The notes under the pieces are model-generated. The model was given only the letters and a program-made list of their open reading frames with translations. It was not told where the DNA came from and made no database searches. From the NCBI GenBank assembly GCA_017848075.1, contig JAGALG010000210.1, positions 1-10,527 on the forward strand: DNA of 10,527 bases, in the 5' to 3' direction. Origin of the DNA: Oscillospiraceae bacterium. Lineage in GTDB: Bacteria; Bacillota; Clostridia; Oscillospirales; Ruminococcaceae. A program made the translations under genes and the position numbers. Positions 1 to 5,458 of this stretch are shown here, in pieces; the stretch's first letter is position 1; each line of letters begins with the position of its first letter.

Positions 1-574
1 CTTTGTCGTAAACATAGAGGCGATTTCTCTGACCGTCTGTGAAACCAACACCGTTGAACCAGTATGGGATCTCAGTCAGAACTTCGTAATCTTTATTGTG
101 AGAGATTTCTTTTTCTTTTGCAGCTTTTTCTGCGCCTTCGTATTTGTGCAGATCGATGCCATTGTTATGCTGCTTTACAGTCAGCAGGAATTTCTCTTCG
201 CCCAAAGGAATCAGGCCATTTACACGATATGGCAGACGGAGGTATTCCTGTGCTTCGCCGCCTTTGAGGCTGATGCTGTAGTAAACAGACCATGCTTCGC
301 CTTTTTCGGTACGAGCTTTCAGAGCGGAATCACGCATGGATGGGAAGAGGATGGTCTCATCATCCAGCCATACAGCAGCTTTTTCCTGATCCATGGTGGT
401 CAGGCGGCTGATTTTGCCGCTTTCACGGTTGTACAGCCACAGATTGCTGCGGTATTTGTTTTCTTCCAGATCGCTTTTGCTCAGTGCAAATACAGCGTGC
501 TCACCGTTTGGAGCAAACTCCAGAGCAGACAGGTACTGATAGTCAAGGAAATCAGTCAATTTCAAAGATTCCAT
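1..574 (-). CDS. S9 family peptidase (acylaminoacyl-peptidase/prolyl oligopeptidase-like), 3' end outside window
   Basis: The gene starts at the ATG at 574 and runs off the left edge with no stop, giving 191 codons of a family usually around 650 residues. The visible part matches the N-terminal beta-propeller of S9 serine peptidases. Blade-like segments include LSALEFAPNGEHAVFALS near residue 15, NLWLYNRESGKISRLT near 45 and a W-L-D-D-E-T-I-L-F repeat near 70. The later IPYWFNGVGFTDGQRNRLY stretch (about 169-187) is typical of clostridial acylaminoacyl-peptidase-like enzymes. These are cytosolic serine hydrolases that cut short or N-blocked peptides. The catalytic Ser-Asp-His domain would lie outside the window, so activity cannot be judged. 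No signal peptide is seen. A consensus AAGGAGGT (582-589) sits 7 nt before the ATG and a good promoter lies at 618-646, so it is the first gene of its transcript. Confidence 0.82.
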   Translation of the reverse strand, partial: MESLKLTDFLDYQYLSALEFAPNGEHAVFALSKSDLEENKYRSNLWLYNRESGKISRLTTMDQEKAAVWLDDETILFPSMRDSALKARTEKGEAWSVYYSISLKGGEAQEYLRLPYRVNGLIPLGEEKFLLTVKQHNNGIDLHKYEGAEKAAKEKEISHNKDYEVLTEIPYWFNGVGFTDGQRNRLYVYDK

Positions 575-617
575 GATAAAAACCTCCTTAGTGGTTTAGG
601 ATTTTAGGAACAAACTT

Positions 618-646
618 ATTATACTACATTGGTGCAAGTTCTTCAA
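618..646 (-). promoter_or_regulatory. Sigma-A type promoter of the S9 peptidase gene
   Basis: Read on the minus strand, a -35 TTGAAG (641-646) and a perfect -10 TATAAT (618-623) are separated by exactly 17 nt. The start codon at 574 lies about 37 nt downstream of the expected transcription start. Confidence 0.75.
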
Positions 647-689
647 AAAAATAATAACCAATCTTTTTTATAGTTTTTTGACAAATGGG

Positions 690-1118
690 CTATAGCATTG
701 TTTCCAGCTCGTCCGTAGGTTCATAATCGATGCCCCAGTCAACATAAGAACCCAGAGCTCCGCACTCAGTGCAGCGGTTGCCTACATAGATCCATTCGAT
801 ATTACCATTCTCTTTCCGCACAAAGCCAACCCGAACATTATATTCCGCTCCTTTGCACAGGCGGCAGATGCCGGCTTTTGGTGTACAGGAGGGCCAGTAC
901 TCCTCCGAATCCAGCAGGAATTTTTCTTCCGCACACTGGGTACATTTCAGCAGGACAGCTCCTTCATCCTGATCCACCAGAATGGTAAAGGTGTCGCTGC
1001 CGCAGGAGCAGCAGACCGGTTTCACATCCAAGTCCGGCAGTTCCGTGTAAGCCCGAAGATATTCATCAATATCAGCAGCGCAGTCACCGCTCCAATATTT
1101 CTTTGTTTTGTCGATCAT
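690..1118 (-). CDS. Cys-rich zinc-ribbon protein of unknown function (142 aa)
   Basis: I do not recognise a named family. The protein has four CxxC knuckles at Cys36/39, Cys59/62, Cys85/88 and Cys116/119. Their spacing suggests two consecutive four-Cys zinc ribbons (36-62 and 85-119); Cys13, Cys37 and Cys78 are additional. The last 25 residues are strongly acidic (DWGIDYEPTDELETML). There is no signal peptide or membrane segment, so it should be a cytosolic zinc-binding protein, perhaps a nucleic-acid or protein-binding adaptor (inference). The ATG at 1118 is preceded by AGGAGG (1127-1132) at 8 nt spacing. The gene is divergent from plsC across 118 nt and is followed by the S9 peptidase gene on the same strand, which has its own promoter. 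I see no clear terminator after the stop. Confidence 0.7.
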   Translation of the reverse strand: MIDKTKKYWSGDCAADIDEYLRAYTELPDLDVKPVCCSCGSDTFTILVDQDEGAVLLKCTQCAEEKFLLDSEEYWPSCTPKAGICRLCKGAEYNVRVGFVRKENGNIEWIYVGNRCTECGALGSYVDWGIDYEPTDELETML

Positions 1119-1148
1119 AAATCTTGCCTCCTGTTCCTTGTTTCTTCT

Positions 1149-1157
1149 ATCTTACCA
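1149..1157 (-). promoter_or_regulatory. Extended -10 promoter of the zinc-ribbon gene
   Basis: On the minus strand TGGTAAGAT (1149-1157) is an extended -10 (TGn plus TAAGAT). The -35 position is poor (CTGTTT at 1172-1177 with a 17-nt spacer). The predicted leader is only about 24 nt. Confidence 0.5.
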
Positions 1158-1200
1158 TAAAGGAAATGGGAAAACAGCCCTTTTGTTTTACCTTATTTTA

Positions 1201-1209
1201 TGGTATAAT
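1201..1209 (+). promoter_or_regulatory. Extended -10 promoter of plsC
   Basis: TGGTATAAT (1201-1209) contains a perfect TATAAT with the TGn extension. The upstream -35 is weak (TTTTGT at 1181-1186, 17-nt spacer), as is common with extended -10 promoters. It is arranged almost as a mirror of the zinc-ribbon gene's promoter, so the two genes share a divergent control region. Confidence 0.6.
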
Positions 1210-1220
1210 AACTTAGTTAT

Positions 1221-1228
1221 GAAAGGGG
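1221..1228 (+). promoter_or_regulatory. Ribosome binding site that sets the plsC start
   Basis: GAAAGGGG lies 8 nt before the ATG at 1237. An in-frame ATG at 1219 would sit almost at the predicted transcription start and has no ribosome site of its own, so 1237 is preferred. Confidence 0.65.
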
Positions 1229-1236
1229 TATTGATC

Positions 1237-1962
1237 ATGCTGCGTACAATTATCTGGCTTATTTATTTCTCTCTGTATTTGATTCTTTCCATCCCGATGC
1301 TGTGGAAGGTAAAAAAGATGCGGGAAAAGGGACAAATCGAGGAACATGACCATATCGTGCGAAAGATGGTAAAAAACTGGGCTCTGCGTTTGATGAAGCT
1401 GGCAGGTGCCACCATGGAAGTGACTGGTCTGGAGAATATCCCGGAGGGACCGGTGGTCTTTGCCGCAAATCATCAGGGTTATGCGGATATTCCGCTGCTG
1501 TTGACCCAGTTGGATAAGCCGAATCCAATCATTGCGAAAAAGGAACTGGAGAAAGTTCCGCTGCTGAGCCATTGGATGAAAGAGTTGAACTGTATTTTCA
1601 TTGACCGTGAGAATGCCCGTCAAGCGATGGATAGCCTGAAAAAAGCCAATGAATTGCTGCGCGATGGTTATTCCGTCTGCATTTTCCCGGAAGGTACCCG
1701 CAATAAGGGCAAAGACCTGCTGGAATTTAAGAGCGGAACCATTCGTCTTGCTACCCGAGCAAAAGTGCCGATCGTACCTTGCTGCATCGAGGGTACATAT
1801 AATATGCTGGAAGCAAACAAAGGATTTAAAATCACTCCGGCAAAACTGCAGCTGCATATTCTGCCTGCTATCGAAACCGCAGAGCTGAGCCGTGAGGAGA
1901 TCAAAGGCCTGGATGAAAAGCTGCGCACCATTATTAAAGAAAAAAGAGATAGCGTAATGTAA
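1237..1962 (+). CDS. plsC: 1-acyl-sn-glycerol-3-phosphate acyltransferase (PlsC family)
   Basis: A 241-residue member of the lysophospholipid acyltransferase superfamily, which transfers an acyl chain to the sn-2 position of lysophosphatidic acid to make phosphatidic acid, the phospholipid precursor. Visible features are an N-terminal hydrophobic segment (residues 4-23) that should tether it to the cytoplasmic membrane, the catalytic HX4D motif in NHQGYAD (His79, Asp84), motif II FIDR (121-124), the substrate-binding FPEGTRNKG (150-158) and motif IV around VPIVPCCIEGTY (177-188). Length is normal for the family. The start at 1237 is set by GAAAGGGG; longer in-frame extensions reach back past the promoter and are not credible. 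It is monocistronic, with an extended -10 promoter upstream and a strong terminator immediately after the stop. A related acyltransferase of the same superfamily cannot be excluded. Confidence 0.9.
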   Translation: MLRTIIWLIYFSLYLILSIPMLWKVKKMREKGQIEEHDHIVRKMVKNWALRLMKLAGATMEVTGLENIPEGPVVFAANHQGYADIPLLLTQLDKPNPIIAKKELEKVPLLSHWMKELNCIFIDRENARQAMDSLKKANELLRDGYSVCIFPEGTRNKGKDLLEFKSGTIRLATRAKVPIVPCCIEGTYNMLEANKGFKITPAKLQLHILPAIETAELSREEIKGLDEKLRTIIKEKRDSVM

Positions 1963-1997
1963 AAAACAGCCTCTGTGTTTTCACAGAGGCTGTTTTT
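1962..1997. terminator. Bidirectional intrinsic terminator between plsC (+) and the DtxR-like gene (-)
   Basis: A perfect 16-bp inverted repeat (1962-1977 and 1982-1997) with a TTTT loop has a T-run on the right for the plus transcript and an A-run on the left that becomes a U-run for the minus transcript. The TAA of the minus-strand gene (1996-1998) is inside the right arm, so one element ends both convergent genes. Confidence 0.92.
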
Positions 1998-2400
1998 ATG
2001 ATTGAGAAGGAAGTGATAATTGAAGAAACTGCTGGCATTTGCTGCGCAAGTCTTCAGCGATATTATCAGGAAGAGATGTAATCAGATTTACAGCGCACTC
2101 TCGGGCGTCAAAATCAGAGAGCCCCAGCTTATCGCAGAACAGGTGATACAGGGATTCAAACTGCGCATAATAGTGTTCCGTTTCCCGAAGGCCAAGTTCT
2201 GTCAGCTGGAAACCGCTTTTTCCGCTGTTCGTAAGGATACCATCCTCTACAAACTGTGTCAGCATACGGCTGGAGGAGGCTCGGCTGATGCCGAGATGAA
2301 TGGCAATATCAATACAGCGAACGGAAGATCCTTGATCATTTTGGAGATTCAAGGTGTGGAAGGCCAGCAGATAGCGCAGTTTGGCAGGGGTCCATTCCAT
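1996..2400 (-). CDS. DtxR/MntR-like winged-helix transcriptional regulator, reduced metal site
   Basis: A 134-residue protein. Residues 5-60 match the N-terminal winged helix of DtxR-family metal-dependent repressors. TPAKLRYLLAF is followed by a helix-turn-helix around IDIAIHLGISRASSSRML (30-47) and the VEDGIL...FQLTELG wing (51-70). The rest is mostly helical, like the MntR dimerisation domain, and there is no SH3-like C-terminal domain. Family members repress Mn or Fe uptake genes when metal-bound. Aligned from memory with MntR, several ligands (D8, E11, H77, the E-H pair at 102-103) are not obviously kept, so metal sensing is uncertain. I chose the ATG at 2400, with GGGGG (2411-2415) upstream at 10 nt; this start gives the normal family N-terminus. 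It has its own strong promoter and a leader of about 130 nt. No target gene is adjacent apart from divergent msrA. Confidence 0.72.
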   Translation of the reverse strand: MEWTPAKLRYLLAFHTLNLQNDQGSSVRCIDIAIHLGISRASSSRMLTQFVEDGILTNSGKSGFQLTELGLRETEHYYAQFESLYHLFCDKLGLSDFDARECAVNLITSLPDNIAEDLRSKCQQFLQLSLPSQS

Positions 2401-2410
2401 GGACAAAGCA

Positions 2411-2415
2411 CCCCC
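2411..2415 (-). promoter_or_regulatory. G-rich ribosome site deciding the regulator start
   Basis: GGGGG on the minus strand, 10 nt before the ATG at 2400, is the only purine-rich ribosome site near the conserved N-terminus. It is weaker and more distant than the AGGAGG sites used by most genes here. Confidence 0.45.
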
Positions 2416-2438
2416 ATAAAAAATTTTGCTAAGATGGA

Positions 2439-2470
2439 AAAGGAGGCCTTCCGCTGGGAAGCCCTCCTTT
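2439..2470 (-). promoter_or_regulatory. Strong hairpin in the leader of the DtxR-like gene
   Basis: The arms 2439-2452 and 2457-2470 pair over 14 positions with a single mismatch around a 4-nt loop. In the minus-strand transcript the hairpin is followed by a short U-run and holds AAAGGAGG in its first arm. It lies between the promoter (2540-2568) and the start codon (2400), so it is in the 5' leader. It could be an attenuator or an mRNA stabiliser; no open reading frame starts just after its AAAGGAGG. Confidence 0.6.
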
Positions 2471-2498
2471 CCGGCTGAAGAGGTATGTATGTTGATGA

Positions 2499-2528
2499 AG
2501 TATAATATCGTTTGTTTGCTTTGGATAA
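2499..2528 (-). promoter_or_regulatory. Possible second promoter of the DtxR-like gene
   Basis: On the minus strand a -35-like TTATCC (2523-2528) and a -10 TATACT (2499-2504) are 18 nt apart. It would act in tandem with, and downstream of, the better promoter at 2540-2568. Confidence 0.35.
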
Positions 2529-2539
2529 CTTTCGCATTT

Positions 2540-2568
2540 AGTATAGCAAAGAGAAAAGCATAAGTCAA
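2540..2568 (-). promoter_or_regulatory. Main promoter of the DtxR-like gene
   Basis: On the minus strand TTGACT (2563-2568), a 17-nt spacer and TATACT (2540-2545) with a TGC extension before the -10 form a near-consensus promoter. The expected leader is about 130 nt, long for this window. Confidence 0.78.
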
Positions 2569-2625
2569 TTACCTGTTACTCCAAGCCAACCAATAGAGCC
2601 GGTTCAAATTCTTTCAGACGAATGA

Positions 2626-2654
2626 TTGCAGAAAGATCCTTTTTTCGCTATACT
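2626..2654 (+). promoter_or_regulatory. Promoter of msrA
   Basis: TTGCAG (2626-2631), a 17-nt spacer and TATACT (2649-2654) precede the msrA ribosome site. The promoter is divergent from the regulator's promoter, with about 57 nt between the two -35 boxes. Confidence 0.7.
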
Positions 2655-2673
2655 GAAATCAAGAAAATAGGAT

Positions 2674-2680
2674 GGGAGGA
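2674..2680 (+). promoter_or_regulatory. Ribosome binding site that sets the msrA start
   Basis: GGGAGGA lies 6 nt before the ATG at 2687 and overlaps the upstream in-frame ATG at 2672, which therefore cannot be the usual start. Confidence 0.7.
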
Positions 2681-2686
2681 CTGAAT

Positions 2687-3208
2687 ATGAAGAAACAGGA
2701 AATCTATTTAGCCGGAGGCTGCTATTGGGGTACAGAAAAATATATGGCTTCGGTAAAAGGTGTGTTGGAAACTGCTGTAGGTTTTGCCAATGGTAAGACC
2801 GAGCGACCAACCTATGAGCAGGTTTGCAAGGAGAATACTGACCATGCGGAAACCGTTCATGTGGTTTATGATGAGGAGCAGCTGCCGCTGGAAACATTGC
2901 TCAGGCTGTTTTACAAAATCATCGATCCAACCTCTGTGAATCAGCAGGGTGAGGATATCGGCCGCCAATATCGTACTGGTGTTTACTATACCCGGGAAGA
3001 AGATAAGGTAGTTATTGAACAGTCCCTGGCCCAACTGCAGCAGGCCTATGAGCAGCCATTGGCGGTGGAATGTTGCCCTCTGGAGCAGTTCTGGCTGGCA
3101 GAGGAATATCATCAGAAATATCTGGACAAGAACCCGAACGGCTACTGCCATGTTCCATGGGATTTGATCGACTGGGTTGAGAATATCGATCCAAAGGAGT
3201 ACAAATAA
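2687..3208 (+). CDS. msrA: Peptide methionine-(S)-sulfoxide reductase MsrA
   Basis: MsrA reduces the S epimer of methionine sulfoxide in proteins back to methionine, using thioredoxin-type reductant. The 173-residue protein carries the signature GGCYWGTEKY with catalytic Cys12; Tyr replaces the usual Phe of GCFWG, a known variation. Other family blocks are PTYEQVC (41-47), DHAETVHVVYDEE (52-64), IDPTSVNQQGEDIGRQYRTGVYY (79-101, typical of MsrA) and the end block NPNGYCH (149-155), whose Cys154 is in the position of a resolving Cys. Length is normal and it has no fused MsrB. It lacks a signal peptide, so it is cytosolic. It has its own promoter and is followed after 4 nt by a small membrane-anchored protein, indicating co-transcription. 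Confidence 0.96.
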   Translation: MKKQEIYLAGGCYWGTEKYMASVKGVLETAVGFANGKTERPTYEQVCKENTDHAETVHVVYDEEQLPLETLLRLFYKIIDPTSVNQQGEDIGRQYRTGVYYTREEDKVVIEQSLAQLQQAYEQPLAVECCPLEQFWLAEEYHQKYLDKNPNGYCHVPWDLIDWVENIDPKEYK

Positions 3209-3212
3209 AGCA

Positions 3213-3584
3213 ATGAATGCCTTCCTGATTGTTCTGAGTATTGCGGCATTGATGGTCTTGCTGTATCAGCGGGGGCTTATCAGCGTGAAAATGGGCCGTG
3301 CATTGGTTTTTGTTGGTACGATTTACTCGGCCCGCTATAAAAGCTTTCACGGTACAATTCGCCGAGTGTTTCGTCCCGCCGAGAACAAAACTTACCGCTT
3401 TTCTTTCAGCAGTCAGCTGAACAGTGGTTCGGCGGAAATAGAAATACTCGACAAGAAAAACCAGGTGCTTCTGCATTTACAGGGAATGGAACAAAAAGAG
3501 TTGTATTTGGAGCAGGGAGAAAAGTATCTCATAGTTCTACGCTGCCGCTCAGCAGATGGTGCTCACCATCTGGAATGGGAATAG
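3213..3584 (+). CDS. Small membrane-anchored protein with a beta-rich domain, co-transcribed with msrA
   Basis: I do not recognise the family. The 123-residue protein begins with a hydrophobic helix (residues 3-18) followed by basic residues. From about residue 55 it shows alternating polar/hydrophobic beta strands (TYRFSFSSQL, AEIEILDKKNQVLLHL, KELYLEQGEKYLIVLRCR), like a small beta-sandwich. This suggests a single-pass membrane protein or uncleaved signal anchor with a soluble beta domain. The ATG at 3213 is 4 nt after the msrA stop; AAAGGAG (3193-3199), inside the msrA end, is about 13 nt upstream, a long spacing, so translation may be coupled. An upstream in-frame start inside msrA is possible but would put charged residues before the helix. 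A bidirectional terminator follows the stop. Confidence 0.62.
   Translation: MNAFLIVLSIAALMVLLYQRGLISVKMGRALVFVGTIYSARYKSFHGTIRRVFRPAENKTYRFSFSSQLNSGSAEIEILDKKNQVLLHLQGMEQKELYLEQGEKYLIVLRCRSADGAHHLEWE
3553..3572 (+). repeat. Small inverted repeat inside the end of the msrA-linked gene
   Basis: CAGATGGT (3553-3560) and ACCATCTG (3565-3572) are perfectly complementary around a 4-nt loop. It lies in the coding region 17 nt before the terminator hairpin and may fold next to it; no function can be assigned. Confidence 0.4.
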
Positions 3585-3589
3585 AAAAG

Positions 3590-3618
3590 AAAAAGACGCC
3601 GATTCGGCGTCTTTTTTT
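3590..3618. terminator. Bidirectional intrinsic terminator between the msrA operon and the lipoprotein gene
   Basis: AAAAAGACGCCG (3590-3601) pairs with CGGCGTCTTTTT (3605-3616) around a 3-nt loop, with seven T on the plus side and an A-rich run on the other. It ends the plus-strand msrA operon and the convergent minus-strand lipoprotein gene. Confidence 0.9.
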
Positions 3619-3628
3619 GCTGTATCTT

Positions 3629-4147
3629 TTACTTTGCGTCCACTGCTTTTTCACAAATTTCGGTTCGATAGAATTTTCCGTTATCACCATCGCCGGTGCG
3701 GAAAGTAAACTCGACCTGCAGTTCTTCCCCATTCAGTTTGATGTTGGCAGTAACAATCTCGTATTTTTCGCCTTTTTCTGTCAGGGTATAGTCGATCAAT
3801 TCCACAGGGATACCATCGTCAGCAAAAACAAGGTATTTCTGCGCACCATTGTTGATCAGCTGCTGCAGTCCTTCTTTTGTATGATAGGCACCAATAGCAT
3901 TGGCCCAATTATCAAGAGTTTGCTGGGTAGCAGCCTCAATGGCGGCTTTCTGTTCCTCGGTCAGCTTGACACCAAGACCGATTGGCATTGTAATAGCGTC
4001 ACTGTACAGCTCCTCATTGGGGCAGGTTAGAACAGCTTTGACCGTGGCTTCCGCACCTTCGCTGATGCTGTCTTTGCTTTGACCACAGGCACAGAAAATC
4101 AGCAGGAAAACCAGCAACAGAGCGAAAAACTTATGATACCGTTTCAT
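3629..4147 (-). CDS. Putative lipoprotein of unknown function (172 aa)
   Basis: The N-terminus MKRYHKFFALLLVFLLIFCACG is a lipoprotein signal peptide: basic residues, a hydrophobic core (8-18) and a lipobox-like F-C-A-C with Cys21 as the lipidation site. The mature part has a helical section (EEQKAAIEAATQQTLDNWANAIG, about 64-86) and then beta strands (ELIDYTLTEKGEKYEIVTA, about 115-133, and ELQVEFTF). This pattern is seen in small clostridial surface lipoproteins with a cystatin/NTF2-like fold, but I cannot name the family. It should be anchored on the outer face of the membrane. The ATG at 4147 follows AGGAGGAG (4153-4160). It has its own promoter and ends at the shared terminator. The upstream ATPase gene has no clear terminator, so some read-through is possible. 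Confidence 0.75.
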   Translation of the reverse strand: MKRYHKFFALLLVFLLIFCACGQSKDSISEGAEATVKAVLTCPNEELYSDAITMPIGLGVKLTEEQKAAIEAATQQTLDNWANAIGAYHTKEGLQQLINNGAQKYLVFADDGIPVELIDYTLTEKGEKYEIVTANIKLNGEELQVEFTFRTGDGDNGKFYRTEICEKAVDAK

Positions 4148-4186
4148 GAATACTCCTCCTTTGATTTACAAAGCCTCTTTTTATTA

Positions 4187-4215
4187 AGTATAGCATGTTT
4201 TATGGAATCGTACAA
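4187..4215 (-). promoter_or_regulatory. Promoter of the lipoprotein gene
   Basis: On the minus strand TTGTAC (4210-4215), a 17-nt spacer and TATACT (4187-4192) preceded by TGC (extended -10) stand about 40 nt before the start codon. Confidence 0.65.
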
Positions 4216-4227
4216 CGAATGAGATAC

Positions 4228-4239
4228 CGATATATATCG
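4228..4239. repeat. 12-bp perfect palindrome upstream of the lipoprotein promoter
   Basis: CGATATATATCG is self-complementary and lies 12 nt beyond the -35 box of the lipoprotein promoter, a usual place for an activator or repressor site. It could equally be a chance AT palindrome. Confidence 0.35.
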
Positions 4240-4258
4240 ACAGTTTACACAAAAAGCC

Positions 4259-5359
4259 CTACTGATTTTTGAAGGCATAGCTGCTGATTTTCTCCAGCAG
4301 CTGAGGGTATTGTCGGTTGAGAGCGGTAAAATCCATTGCTGCGATATAATGCTTTTCCAGGCAGTCATGAAGCTGGCGAGATTCCTGCAGCAGCAGAATG
4401 GCCTGTTCCAACAAGCTCTGCGCTGCTTTTCGATTGTATGTGAAACGCACCTTTTGACTGTTCATTGCTTCGCTGTTCAAGAAGCGACGGGCGTGAATTT
4501 TGCGGAGAGCAGCGCTCTGCGCCATGGGGTGGAAGTGGTTGGAGCTAAGGAAACCAATGCCAGCGGTGGGGATCAGCAGATGTTCCAGTTTCCGCTGAGG
4601 ATCCATAGGACAATAACAGCTAATGACATGATGTCCGGCAGCCAAAGCATGGCGGCGCAGTGCATTCAACAGGTGGTGAGCGACCGCTCCGCAGTCATCA
4701 TCAATCAGGTACAGTTTGCGGCAGAGAAGGCTGGGTGTTTCCTCCAAGGCAACCAGGCCTTCGGCGCAGATGGTAGTCAAGAAACGCCGTTTTTCCACAC
4801 CAGGACCGGATAAAGGTCGAAAACTTTTTGCCGCAAAACGACGGGCATAGCCTTCGATTTTTTCTTCATCCATGGCAGTAGCAGCAAGATGGAAGGAATT
4901 CCGCAGAAAGGCTTGAGCGGCTGCCAGATAGGAAACAGCCAAACGATAATATTCCGGAGTAGATGCAGAAATGGCTTCAATTTCCCGTCGCTGTTCCTGC
5001 AACTGCCGTCCATCCAGGTGATCGCCAAAGGACAGGATCGTATGTCGAACGGCAGGAATCGCCGCTTCACGAGCGTGTGGAGCGGTAGCATCCATCAGAG
5101 AAAGGTGCTGTTCCGGCAGTAGAACCGCATCCAGAGAATCCGGGTCCGAAGAGCAGGGGAATAACTCCATATTGGGGCAGGAAGGGCCGAAGTGAGCGGC
5201 AACCCGTTTTAAAAAGCTGGATTTTCCGGTACCGGGGCCGCCTTTGATCAGAAAGCTATGCCAGGGCTGCTGGCTCTGTTCCAGTTCGTCAAAGAGGGAG
5301 TAAAAGCCCTGTGGGCTGTTGGCTCCAAGGAAGAATTGGCAGGGTTTCGTTTCGGACAT
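4259..5359 (-). CDS. P-loop ATPase of the PRK06851-like family (tandem NTPase domains, second one degenerate)
   Basis: A 366-residue cytosolic protein. After the opening FFLGANSPQGFYSLFDEL comes a canonical Walker A, GGPGTGKS (40-47), then the family block CSSDPDSLDAVLLPE (69-83) and DATAPH (90-95). This matches, from memory, the PRK06851 ATPases of sporulating Firmicutes, whose function is not established. A second, diverged copy appears at about 211-278: a CYCPMDPQRKLEHLLIP block (248-264) repeats the first, but at the expected Walker A position the protein reads IDDDCGAVAHHLL and lacks the Gly-Lys-Ser. The end (HDCLEKHYIAAMDFTALN, 331-348) is also family-typical. The start at 5359 has a consensus ribosome site (5367-5374) at 7 nt. 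It lies downstream of, and on the same strand as, three small proteins, but a terminator and its own promoter separate them. Confidence 0.8.
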   Translation of the reverse strand: MSETKPCQFFLGANSPQGFYSLFDELEQSQQPWHSFLIKGGPGTGKSSFLKRVAAHFGPSCPNMELFPCSSDPDSLDAVLLPEQHLSLMDATAPHAREAAIPAVRHTILSFGDHLDGRQLQEQRREIEAISASTPEYYRLAVSYLAAAQAFLRNSFHLAATAMDEEKIEGYARRFAAKSFRPLSGPGVEKRRFLTTICAEGLVALEETPSLLCRKLYLIDDDCGAVAHHLLNALRRHALAAGHHVISCYCPMDPQRKLEHLLIPTAGIGFLSSNHFHPMAQSAALRKIHARRFLNSEAMNSQKVRFTYNRKAAQSLLEQAILLLQESRQLHDCLEKHYIAAMDFTALNRQYPQLLEKISSYAFKNQ

Positions 5360-5401
5360 AAATGGTACCTCCTTCGATTCATATTAGAAAGGATTCATTC
5401 C

Positions 5402-5431
5402 ATTATATCCAAAATCAGCATGGAAGGTTAA
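5402..5431 (-). promoter_or_regulatory. Promoter of the P-loop ATPase gene
   Basis: On the minus strand TTAACC (5426-5431), an 18-nt spacer and a perfect TATAAT (5402-5407) lie just downstream of the terminator that ends the small-protein operon. Confidence 0.55.
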
Positions 5432-5458
5432 AAAAAGACTTCCGCAAAAGCGGAAGTC
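5430..5458 (-). terminator. Intrinsic terminator of the three-gene small-protein operon
   Basis: GACTTCCGC (5437-5445) pairs perfectly with GCGGAAGTC (5450-5458) around a 4-nt loop; in the minus direction it is followed by a run of seven U. The TGA of the last gene (5457-5459) overlaps the stem. Confidence 0.9.

Noticed and set aside
1213..1857. Long minus-strand open frame opposite plsC (214 aa)
   Set aside because: It is antisense to a clear PlsC-family gene, has no ribosome site and a low-complexity, His/Gln-rich translation.
2020..2478. Plus-strand open frame opposite the DtxR-like gene
   Set aside because: It lies antisense to a gene with a recognisable winged helix and has no promoter or ribosome site.
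2439..2533. Mn-sensing (yybP-ykoY) riboswitch or T-box in the regulator leader
   Set aside because: I could not find the conserved cores of either class; only a hairpin is present.
2401..2568. N-terminal extension of the DtxR-like protein to 190 aa
   Set aside because: The extension would begin within the -35 box of the promoter and contains no family-like sequence.
2601..2610. GGTTCAAATT, resembling a tRNA T-loop
   Set aside because: No T stem, acceptor or anticodon arm can be drawn around it; likely chance.
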